A DNA stretch of 64,000 nt, from the NCBI GenBank assembly GCA_964609965.1, contig CAZSTS010000001.1:186001-250000 (forward strand), read 5' to 3'. Both the position numbers and the translations under genes were made by a program. Below, piece by piece: positions 53,864 to 61,145 of this stretch. Within the stretch, counting starts at the first letter, position 1; each line of letters starts with the position of its first letter. The DNA comes from JAHJDR01 sp964609965 (GTDB lineage: Bacteria; UBA10199; JADGCS01). The notes beneath the pieces are model-generated. The model ran no database searches. It saw only the letters and a program-made list of their open reading frames with translations, and was not told the origin of the DNA.

Positions 53864-54535
53864 TTATTCCCTTGCCCCCGCCATTCTCATCGCTTCTTCA
53901 TGCATCCTCACAGCACTCGGAACATGTTCAACAGATAGACCTTCGATAGAAACCTGGCCGTATCCTTCTACATCATATAAAACTAAACTGACTAGATCTG
54001 GCGCTCCATCTTCGTCTTTATCGTAAAAAAACCACATATTGTATCCATTGGTCCACTCTCCATCAATCCTAGCATCTGAATATGGTTCAAATAAAATAAT
54101 CCCCTTCATATCACTAAAAGACAAAGGTCGTTCCCGTGTACTTTTTTTCTCAGGAGCAATAAGTCTTGAGGCATCTTGAACAAACCGTTGATCAAGTCCA
54201 CTAATCAGCTCCTCATATTTTCTTTTTAACTTCTGGCCTCGATCTGTTATCGGCCTCTTCGCATACTGACAAGCAAGCATCTCTGCATCAACAACACCAT
54301 CATGATTTGTATCATTCATTTTAAAATATTTTTGACTACTGCCCTGAAGAACTCGCGCATCACCTTGCTGATCCGTGTACATACGATCAGTTGAATTACT
54401 CTGAGTGCATTCATAAGGACCCTGGCTTAACGTCTCTAATCGATTCGTGTTTACATCCTCACCAGCCGCTTCACGCTGATCATCCATTGTATAACGTTCA
54501 TTGTCGTAAATTGCGTATAATTCTAATCCAGCCAT
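53864..54535 (-). CDS. EF-hand-like protein, paralogue 1
   Basis: 223 residues, no signal peptide. Two Ca-binding-like loops: NDTNHDGVVDAE (about 73-84) and DKDEDGAPDLVS (about 171-182). Between them ITDRGQKLKRKYEELISGLDQRF is shared with the upstream gene (ITDQGRQASQDLENI...GLNRRF). The two genes are clear duplicates (9-nt gap). Calcium or structural role; unknown. Confidence 0.7.
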   Translation of the reverse strand: MAGLELYAIYDNERYTMDDQREAAGEDVNTNRLETLSQGPYECTQSNSTDRMYTDQQGDARVLQGSSQKYFKMNDTNHDGVVDAEMLACQYAKRPITDRGQKLKRKYEELISGLDQRFVQDASRLIAPEKKSTRERPLSFSDMKGIILFEPYSDARIDGEWTNGYNMWFFYDKDEDGAPDLVSLVLYDVEGYGQVSIEGLSVEHVPSAVRMHEEAMRMAGARE

Positions 54536-54544
54536 AAGATCTCC

Positions 54545-55252
54545 TTATTCTTTTCCTTCAGATCCTTCATCATATTCCATTCTTCTCCCCACCGTTTCTT
54601 CAAATTCTCTATACACACTTGGATATAAATGAACTGGGACCTTAAGCAAAGCTGCTTCTTTGAAGCCACTGATATTTGGAATGATAACTTCTTCAATAAA
54701 ATCTGGTTTGTTGTCTCGATCAATATCCCTAACAAACCATTTATTTTTATTATCATAATTTGGATCAGCTCTTTCTTGTTCTAGAGCAGTATAATAGCCA
54801 TACATACGAATAGGCTGATTGTGGGAATATCCATCACCCATTTCATAAGCTATATATGCACGAGGGCTTGATGAGTATACCATCCAGTCATCACGCGTCG
54901 AACTACCAGGATATTCATTTACAGCTCGTCGTGTATCTCTTCTAAACCTCCTGTTAAGACCTCTAGTAATGTTCTCTAAATCCTGACTTGCTTGTCGCCC
55001 TTGATCTGTTATTGGCCCTGCCTCAGTAAAAGACTGACAAGGAGGTAATTCTGTGTCTAGCACACCATCTCCATCTGCATCCCATACTTTTAAAACAGGA
55101 TTCACTACGCTTAACCCATCTTCATTAAGAGCCTCTACCCCTTCCTCATAAATACAACTGCAAGAACAACCATCATTATAAAGAAAAATTGATGAAATCT
55201 GACCTTCATCATTATACTGGGCTTTGAATAGATTAAAATTATATTCGTTCAT
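54545..55252 (-). CDS. EF-hand-like protein, paralogue 2
   Basis: 235 residues with AAAGGAG before ATG 55252. Loops WDADGDGVLDTE and DIDRDNKPDFIEE are calcium-loop-like. ITDQGRQASQDLENITRGLNRRF matches paralogue 1. A GCSCSCIY cluster near residue 29 is unusual in a protein with no signal peptide and may bind metal. Upstream gene of the pair. Unknown function. Confidence 0.7.
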   Translation of the reverse strand: MNEYNFNLFKAQYNDEGQISSIFLYNDGCSCSCIYEEGVEALNEDGLSVVNPVLKVWDADGDGVLDTELPPCQSFTEAGPITDQGRQASQDLENITRGLNRRFRRDTRRAVNEYPGSSTRDDWMVYSSSPRAYIAYEMGDGYSHNQPIRMYGYYTALEQERADPNYDNKNKWFVRDIDRDNKPDFIEEVIIPNISGFKEAALLKVPVHLYPSVYREFEETVGRRMEYDEGSEGKE

Positions 55253-55655
55253 ATTAAATCTCCTTTACAGTTCGCAGTCTGGAGTTCGTGGTTCGTAGTG
55301 GGGAATTTTCTACGAACTCCGAACTACAATCGTCCCCATTATCGTCAAAAATGATTATTTGTTGATAGTATTATAGGTGGTTTTTACAGGTGGGCGTATA
55401 CTGGGAATATCATTTCCAGACACTAAAGTGCCTGGCATTTAACGGGCGGGCACAGGGACCCGCCCCTACTTTAATGAACTACGAACTACAATCTACGAAC
55501 TGTAATCTATCCTATTATCGTCAAAATTGATGCTTTGTTGATGCTATTTTGTATGGTTTTTACTGATAGACGTATGCTGGGCACACAAGATATTCGCTGT
55601 CTTCTTTACAAAACACTCTATTCATGAACCGAGCGGAAGGAATTATTTGAAACAA

Positions 55656-55840
55656 TCTCTACTTCTCAGCCACAACAAAATACCCAAAATTAACATCTGC
55701 CTTTCCTTTTCCCCATAGGATTCTAGGCGCACAGGCATCTGTGATTTTAATTTTTTTACAGATCCGACATCAGCTGTCTAACGGAGAGAAAGCCTCATCT
55801 GTCCTCATTTTTAAGTACTTTCCGTGTCCTCGCGGACACG
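55656..55840 (-). pseudogene. internally deleted copy of the methyltransferase gene
   Basis: 55656-55759 matches the 3' end of the nearby methyltransferase gene (56420-56523) with few mismatches. It then jumps directly to the region upstream of that gene (57537-57617). About 1 kb between is missing; the join lies at a two-base match (AC). The start that remains gives only a four-codon peptide. This is a duplicate that lost its coding region. Confidence 0.8.
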
Positions 55841-55844
55841 GAAA
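55819..55844. repeat. perfect inverted repeat TTTCCGTGTCC
   Basis: TTTCCGTGTCC (55819-55829) and GGACACGGAAA (55834-55844) with a TCGC spacer. The intact methyltransferase gene has a weaker form of it at 57604-57619. It may be an operator that came with the duplicated promoter, or a terminator-like hairpin. Confidence 0.6.
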
Positions 55845-55934
55845 TATAATGAGATTGCGATTTCTCAGCAATATCTGTCACTCTCTGCCCTATAGTAATA
55901 AAATAGACTAACCTCAGACAGCTAAAGGATTTCT

Positions 55935-56414
55935 ATGACTCATTATCTACGTGTAAATGCGACTTCTCATGATGAAATAAGTGTTTATCAGGATTTTTTT
56001 GCTCAACTTGGCTGCACAAATGCGCAATTCGAAGAATATGTTGTTCAAGAAAAAAAAGAAGGAGCTGAAAATAGACAAGAAATGTACGACAAAGGGTATT
56101 TAACTGTAGCTTTAAATATGGACAGGTTTCCAAAAATAGATATAGATGCTGTTTACACCTTAGCCAGGGCAGAAGAAGGCCGTTTTAAAGAAGAAGACAA
56201 AGCTGATTCTTATGTAAATCTTACTGTGAGAGAAGCTCAATTTGGCGTGGATTTATTAAATAGAAAACCTGATATTAAGGCTTTGTTTTTTAGATCCTCT
56301 GTTCAAAATTCTGTTGTTACAGAATCTAAACGAAAAATAATTGCTAGGGAAATAGTAGAATATGACACTGATTGGGCACTTCGCTGGGGTGGTTATCTTG
56401 CAGCTATGGGGTAA
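55935..56414 (+). CDS. hypothetical protein
   Basis: 159 residues, AAAGGA about 6 nt before the ATG. No signal peptide. Mixed alpha/beta: HYLRVNATSHDEISVYQDFF, FPKIDIDAVYTLARAEEGRF, then KRKIIAREIVEYDTDWALRWGGY. Charged and soluble. Not recognised. It is convergent with the methyltransferase gene (8-nt gap) and sits between that gene and its deleted copy. Confidence 0.65.
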   Translation: MTHYLRVNATSHDEISVYQDFFAQLGCTNAQFEEYVVQEKKEGAENRQEMYDKGYLTVALNMDRFPKIDIDAVYTLARAEEGRFKEEDKADSYVNLTVREAQFGVDLLNRKPDIKALFFRSSVQNSVVTESKRKIIAREIVEYDTDWALRWGGYLAAMG

Positions 56415-56422
56415 TATTTTCT

Positions 56423-57550
56423 CTACTTCTCTGCCACAATAAAATACCCAAAATTTACATCTGGCTTACCTTTTCCCCATAGGATTCGAGGCGCACAGGC
56501 ATCTGTGATTTTAATTTTTTTACGTCTAAATCCTGCTTGTTCAAATTGTCGAATAGCATCAGCTCTATCTTCATAAGCAACTCTTTTGAACTCTTCACCT
56601 AATCTAATAAAACTTCCATATGGAATAAGAGGAAGAGCAAAAATTAGCCGTGTAAGGCGGACTCCATATAAGATTTCATAAGCCAACTTCATAGCTTTCC
56701 CAATTGGACTTTTGAATAACCTGATAGCATTCCCTGCAATTGATGAATGCTTGTGATGAACTAAAGCAATGAACTTTCCTCTTGTTGGCAAAACCCTGTA
56801 AACCTCTCTCAAGGCAGGTGCCCCACCATATTCAACAGCAAAAGAAGAAACAACAACCGGAAACCCACCATTCCTAAACGGCATATCCTTCATATCCCCT
56901 TGCGTCATGTCTGTGGCAGCCTCTCTGGGCATCATGTCTAATTCATGCACCACAATACCCAATTGATTAGATATTTCTCTTGCCAGCGCGCCATTACCAG
57001 AACCAATTTCTAAAACTCTGGCCTTATAGCCTACTTTCCATTCTGGCCTCATTACTTTCCGAACAGCGTCTACAAACCACTTTGTTTGTTTTCTATCCTT
57101 TCCATGACCAGCAAATGCTGCTGTACTATTTCCCATCAATTTCTTTTGATCAATGCCTCCTCTTGTTTCTCTCTTTAAATAATCAAATGTATCTTCGTCA
57201 TACCTTACAGGATCCCAAACAAATCTTCTCACAAATCTTTTTAAAGCAGACTCAGGTTTTTGAGGCTTTTCTGGCTTTGGATCTAAAACCGGATCAGGAG
57301 GCCTGCGTCTGGCAGCTGGCCTATATGGAGTTTTCTTTCTCGCTCTACTTGATTTCGCCATGACAATGGGTGTGGGTCTGAATATTCCTGGCGTACTAAA
57401 TCCCCACTCAACCTGAGGAAAGAGCGAGCCAGACGAAACTTCACCAATACCAGCTGTTTGAAAACCTGGTTGCAAGCCTACCGCCGAAAGTGCAGCATTT
57501 GGCAAGAGATTAGCTACAAAATCAGCCATCTTATAGACAGATCCGACCAT
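56423..57550 (-). CDS. class I SAM-dependent methyltransferase with N-terminal extension
   Basis: 375 residues from ATG 57550 (GTG 57553 and ATG 57529 are alternatives). Residues about 45-180 are basic and Pro-rich (KKTPYRPAARRRPPDPVLDPKP) and of unknown fold. The methyltransferase core begins with motif I VLEIGSGNGALARE (about 186), then DMKDMPFRNGGFPVVVSSFAVEYGG and RVLPTRGKFIAL. Substrate unknown. A duplicated, deleted copy lies about 700 nt away. Confidence 0.8.
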   Translation of the reverse strand: MVGSVYKMADFVANLLPNAALSAVGLQPGFQTAGIGEVSSGSLFPQVEWGFSTPGIFRPTPIVMAKSSRARKKTPYRPAARRRPPDPVLDPKPEKPQKPESALKRFVRRFVWDPVRYDEDTFDYLKRETRGGIDQKKLMGNSTAAFAGHGKDRKQTKWFVDAVRKVMRPEWKVGYKARVLEIGSGNGALAREISNQLGIVVHELDMMPREAATDMTQGDMKDMPFRNGGFPVVVSSFAVEYGGAPALREVYRVLPTRGKFIALVHHKHSSIAGNAIRLFKSPIGKAMKLAYEILYGVRLTRLIFALPLIPYGSFIRLGEEFKRVAYEDRADAIRQFEQAGFRRKKIKITDACAPRILWGKGKPDVNFGYFIVAEK

Positions 57551-57723
57551 CACTTTTCTATCGGAGAGAAAGCCTCATCTGTCCTCATTTTGAAGTAATT
57601 TTCGTGTCCCAGCGGACACAGCCCCCCCTCTTCTCAAACCGATAAATTATCATTATGAATCATGATTTAGTTAGAATACAATTCTTAATTATATAATATT
57701 ATTACCTTATTTGTCTCATGTTT

Positions 57724-57739
57724 TGGCGCGAAAATTGCT
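57724..57739 (+). promoter_or_regulatory. sigma-54 promoter of the RTX-type gene
   Basis: TGGCGCGAAAATTGCT: GG (57725-57726), 10 nt, GC (57737-57738). This gives the -24/-12 pattern with one change in the CAC part. Start would fall near 57749, leaving AAAGGAG (57759-57765) and ATG 57772 correctly placed. Confidence 0.7.
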
Positions 57740-57771
57740 TAATGTACAATATCTAATGAAAGGAGTTTGGG

Positions 57772-58797
57772 ATGAAGAAAATTATTATTTGTTTAATAGG
57801 TTTAAGTATATTTCTTTGCTTACCATCCATTGTATCAGCCACAATGAAACATGTAGATGCTGAAATTATTGGTACAAGAATTGGCAGAATAGATTCTGAC
57901 TCGAAAATGACACTCGATATTTTAAAAGTAAAAAATATCCAAGGCACTTCTGGGGATGATGTTATTGAAATTATTGCTACATATGAACCACCAAAATATA
58001 TTGACGAGGATTCATGGGATGATACTGAAGCTGCTGATTACGTAGATGATTTGGAGAATTTGGGAAATGTAAGTGTTTCAGATCCTTCAGATGATCCACC
58101 CATTTCTAAAGGTTTATATGGAAAAACCATTACAGTAAAAGCTAAACCCTCACTGGACAATAATGCTAGGTTTGAAGATCCTAACGACACAAACTCTGGT
58201 CTGGATGACGTAAAAGTAATAGCAGAAGCTACTCCTGCAATAAAAGCGAATAGCTTAATGACTAGACCTCATGAATATAAATTAATGGTAAATGGTGTAC
58301 AAGTCGATACCTGGAGCGGCACTGACTATGATTTTATCAACATTGACTCTAACCTAGGTGATGACGATGTTGCTTATCATTGGTCAATAAGTCTGTATTC
58401 AAGATTAACAGTGAGACTCGGTGGAGGAGATGATAAATGCATGTCACTACATTATAAAGAATACTATTATGGTAATCATATTGGTGACCCGGAGAATTAC
58501 TGTAACAATCAAGGAGATGAGCTTAAAGCAGTAATTGTTGAAGGAAGTCTTGGTGCTGATACAATAAAGGGAGCTTGTGGTAATGATGTAATCAGTGGCG
58601 GAGATGGAAATGACGATATTAATGTGGGCAGCCATGGTGATGATACTGTTGAAGCAGGTTCTGACGATGATATGGTGTATGGATCAGGTAATGATGTTGT
58701 CGATTGTGGACCTGGGAATGATACTTTTAGTTTTCAAATTGTTTCAATCCTGGATACTTCAAATATATCAAATTGTGAGAACATGAATGGTATTTAA
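57772..58797 (+). CDS. secreted RTX/hemolysin-type calcium-binding repeat protein
   Basis: 341 residues. Sec signal (MKKIIICLIGLSIFLCLPSIVSA) rather than a type I signal. The C-terminal third carries degenerate GGxGxDx-type repeats: GSLGADTIKGACGNDVISGGDGNDDINVGSHGDD, then GSGNDVVDCGPGNDTF. These make a calcium-bound beta-roll. The middle is acidic. There is no T1SS gene nearby. Extracellular or surface protein; unknown ligand. Possibly controlled by sigma-54. Confidence 0.8.
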   Translation: MKKIIICLIGLSIFLCLPSIVSATMKHVDAEIIGTRIGRIDSDSKMTLDILKVKNIQGTSGDDVIEIIATYEPPKYIDEDSWDDTEAADYVDDLENLGNVSVSDPSDDPPISKGLYGKTITVKAKPSLDNNARFEDPNDTNSGLDDVKVIAEATPAIKANSLMTRPHEYKLMVNGVQVDTWSGTDYDFINIDSNLGDDDVAYHWSISLYSRLTVRLGGGDDKCMSLHYKEYYYGNHIGDPENYCNNQGDELKAVIVEGSLGADTIKGACGNDVISGGDGNDDINVGSHGDDTVEAGSDDDMVYGSGNDVVDCGPGNDTFSFQIVSILDTSNISNCENMNGI

Positions 58798-58898
58798 TCT
58801 TTCAAAAAGCCTTTATCGCGAAGCTTCCGATGATAGGTAATAGCGAAGCGGTGTACTGAGAATACAAATGGGATTGCGGGTGAATGGGAATGTCTGAG

Positions 58899-59096
58899 TT
58901 AAATATCGTCAGATATAAAGTGCTCAATACGAACTACTTTCTTGGTTTCATCTTCTTTCTTTAAATCAATAACAACGTCTTCATGTTGCTTTATGCTTTT
59001 TGTCTCGCTTACCTTATTCTGAACAGGTGAAGACTGACAGCTCGCAATGAGTAATGTGATAAAAATACTGCTCAATAATAATTGAATTCTTTTCAT
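58899..59096 (-). CDS. small lipoprotein
   Basis: 65 residues. Lipobox LIASC (Cys about 20) after MKRIQLLLSSIFITLLIASC. The mature part is Lys/Glu-rich with VVIDLKKEDETKKVVRIEHF. AAGGAAA lies about 7 nt before the ATG. Unknown function; probably outer-membrane or inner-membrane anchored. Confidence 0.65.
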   Translation of the reverse strand: MKRIQLLLSSIFITLLIASCQSSPVQNKVSETKSIKQHEDVVIDLKKEDETKKVVRIEHFISDDI

Positions 59097-59216
59097 ACCA
59101 TTTCCTTTTTTAGTATTATAACTATTAAGGATATCGCATGAATTTGGTTCAAGGTGCTACAAAAGGGAGCTATTATTTATAACGTCTGTATACTGAGCAT
59201 ACAAAATAGATATTGG

Positions 59217-60968
59217 TCACCCTACTGTATCCCTCAATTTTCGATGATACATGATTGCAAACCGATGCGCTTCATCACGAATTCGTTGCAATAGAAACAA
59301 CTCCTTTGACCCTGGTTTGAATTTGACTGGATTTTTTCGATTTGGCAAATAAACAACATCTTCGATCACCCCCTTGCCGCGACCTACAGTTTGTCTGATA
59401 ATGCCATTATTGTCATCCCTGCGAAGGCAGGGATCCAGTCTTTTTATACCCTTCTGGATTCCCGCTTTCGCGGGAATGACATTTAGGGACGACCTGGAAG
59501 ACAAAGCACCTTTAGCGATCGAAATGTAATCAATACCCTGAATATCTAACTCTTCAAAAACCTTCTTCACCTGCGCTAATTGTCCCTTGCCTCCATCCAC
59601 AAGAACAAGATCTGGATAGGCCCAACCTTTTTCTTTTCTCTTAAAACGCCTCTCAAAGACCTCTTTGAGCATGGCATAATCATTTGGTGAATCCAATTGG
59701 CGGATTTTGAATTTCTTATACGCGTCAGGTTTCTTTTTGCCATCCACAAACGTCACAAGCGAAGCCACAGCATATTTGCCCGAGATGTTTGACACATCAT
59801 AACACTCAATTCTTTTTGGTATTTTTTTCAGATGAAGTTTCTTTTTTAAACTCTCTAAGGCCTTCTGGCTTTCACCCTCGTCTTTACGTGTCTTTTCAAA
59901 ATGAGATTTTAGATTTTGCTTAGCTATATTTAAGACACTCTTCTTTTCGCCACGTTTAGGCAGACGAATCTTTACTTTATACCCCATGCGTTCACAAAGA
60001 ACATCCTCGAGAATCTTTTTCTTCTTTATTTCTGTGGCAACAAGAATCTCTTTTGGAATAAAAGATTTCTCTGTGTAATACTGGACAATGAAATTGTGCA
60101 AAAAGGCTTCGTCATCTTCGAGAGATTTAAAGACATGATACCTTGAATCAATGAGCTTAGATTCTCGCACCATGAGCACAGCCACACCCACTCGATTGCC
60201 CTCGCGCTGCATGGCAATCACATCAACAAAATCAAAAGAGAGCTGTGTGACATTCTGCCCTTCAAGCACAAGGTCCATACTCTGTAAAAGGTTTCTCAAT
60301 CTAGCTGCTTCTTCAAATTGTTCACATTTTGAAGCCTCATGCATGCGCGCTTTGACTACTTTTTTGAGATCCTTGCTTTTTCCTTTGAGGAATAAAAGTA
60401 CTTCATCGATTTGTTTTTGATATTCTTTTTCCGTGACGTAGTCGACACACGGTGCTGAGCATCGCTTGATTTGAAATTCGAGACAAGGTCGTTTGCGAAG
60501 ATTGAATTCATGATCAGAACAGGTACGAAGCAGAAAATACTTGTTAATGAATTCTTTTACCTGACGAAGTGAATCAGAGCTGGTGAACGGTCCAAAGTAC
60601 GTTGCCCCGTCTTTTTTGACTCGTCGTGTCGTTAGAAGCCTGGGAAAATCTTCTTGAACAGTAAGCTTGAGCCCCAAATAAGTTTTATCGTCTTTGAGAA
60701 AGAGATTGTAGCGAGGTTTGTGCTTCTTAATGAGAGAATTTTCTAAAAGAAGGGCTTCGGTTTCCGTATTCGTCTGCAAAAAATCAATTTCCTTTACCCG
60801 CGCCATCAAAAAATCAATCTGCGCCCTTTTATCATGTCCTGTGAAATATTGGCGCACCCTGGATTTTAGATTCTTGGCTTTTCCGACGTAGATGACGAGC
60901 CCTTTGGAATCTTTCATGAGATAAACGCCTGGAGATTGGGGGAAGGATGTGATTTTATTCTTTCTCAT
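59217..60968 (-). CDS. uvrC: excinuclease ABC subunit C, with in-frame repeat insertion and missing HhH domain
   Basis: 583 residues. GIY-YIG nuclease (SPGVYLMKDSKGLVIYVGKAKNL), UVR motif (ARMHEASKCEQFEEAARLRNL), and the RNase H-like nuclease with ECYDVSN, PDLVLVDGGKGQL and DEAHRFAIMYHRK. Residues about 497-519 are coded by an inserted 69-bp dispersed repeat. The protein stops right after YHRKLRDTVG; the C-terminal (HhH)2 domain of normal UvrC (610 residues in E. coli) is missing. It makes both incisions in nucleotide excision repair; DNA binding may be changed. Confidence 0.9.
   Translation of the reverse strand: MRKNKITSFPQSPGVYLMKDSKGLVIYVGKAKNLKSRVRQYFTGHDKRAQIDFLMARVKEIDFLQTNTETEALLLENSLIKKHKPRYNLFLKDDKTYLGLKLTVQEDFPRLLTTRRVKKDGATYFGPFTSSDSLRQVKEFINKYFLLRTCSDHEFNLRKRPCLEFQIKRCSAPCVDYVTEKEYQKQIDEVLLFLKGKSKDLKKVVKARMHEASKCEQFEEAARLRNLLQSMDLVLEGQNVTQLSFDFVDVIAMQREGNRVGVAVLMVRESKLIDSRYHVFKSLEDDEAFLHNFIVQYYTEKSFIPKEILVATEIKKKKILEDVLCERMGYKVKIRLPKRGEKKSVLNIAKQNLKSHFEKTRKDEGESQKALESLKKKLHLKKIPKRIECYDVSNISGKYAVASLVTFVDGKKKPDAYKKFKIRQLDSPNDYAMLKEVFERRFKRKEKGWAYPDLVLVDGGKGQLAQVKKVFEELDIQGIDYISIAKGALSSRSSLNVIPAKAGIQKGIKRLDPCLRRDDNNGIIRQTVGRGKGVIEDVVYLPNRKNPVKFKPGSKELFLLQRIRDEAHRFAIMYHRKLRDTVG
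59412..59480. repeat. 69-bp inverted dispersed repeat inside uvrC
   Basis: Both ends are homologous inverted copies (GTCATCCCTGCG...GATCCAG and CTGGATTCCCG...GGGAATGAC), and each arm folds on itself. This is the widely spread repeat that codes for IPAKAGIQ...LDPCLRRDD when read through. Its length is divisible by three, so the uvrC frame stays open. Confidence 0.85.
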
Positions 60969-60982
60969 GAATACCGTTGTTC

Positions 60983-61079
60983 GGTTACGGTTAAGAAGCC
61001 CGTTTCGTCACAAGGTTACGGTTACGTGTTCTAATTCAAACGTAACCCTAACCGCTAAACGATACGGGCCTCGTAACCC
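60983..61079. repeat. nested inverted repeat
   Basis: GGTTACGGTTACG (61014-61026) pairs with CGTAACCCTAACC (61041-61053) with one mismatch. The outer AGCCCGTTTCGT pairs with ACGATACGGGCC. It fills the gap between divergent uvrC and ubiB and resembles other small repeat elements here. Confidence 0.65.
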
Positions 61080-61145
61080 TCACCGTATAACGCCCCTTAA
61101 ATACAATAGACATTCTCTTATAAATTGAATAAATGCAATAACATC

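Larger units (their letters stand above)
55253..55934. other. repeat-rich intergenic region
   Basis: 682 nt. From left: several TTCGTAGT/ACTACGAA direct and inverted repeats (55260-55325 and 55475-55505); a duplicated 70-bp segment (55336-55410 and 55513-55588); a GTAGGGGC-type repeat fragment (55441-55470); and an internally deleted methyltransferase copy (55656-55840). No intact gene. It looks like a hot spot of repeat gain and gene decay. Confidence 0.7.

Noticed and set aside
53864..55252. EF-hand-like pair read as secreted dockerin proteins
   Set aside because: No signal peptide and the loops are single, not the paired dockerin repeat with its conserved spacing.
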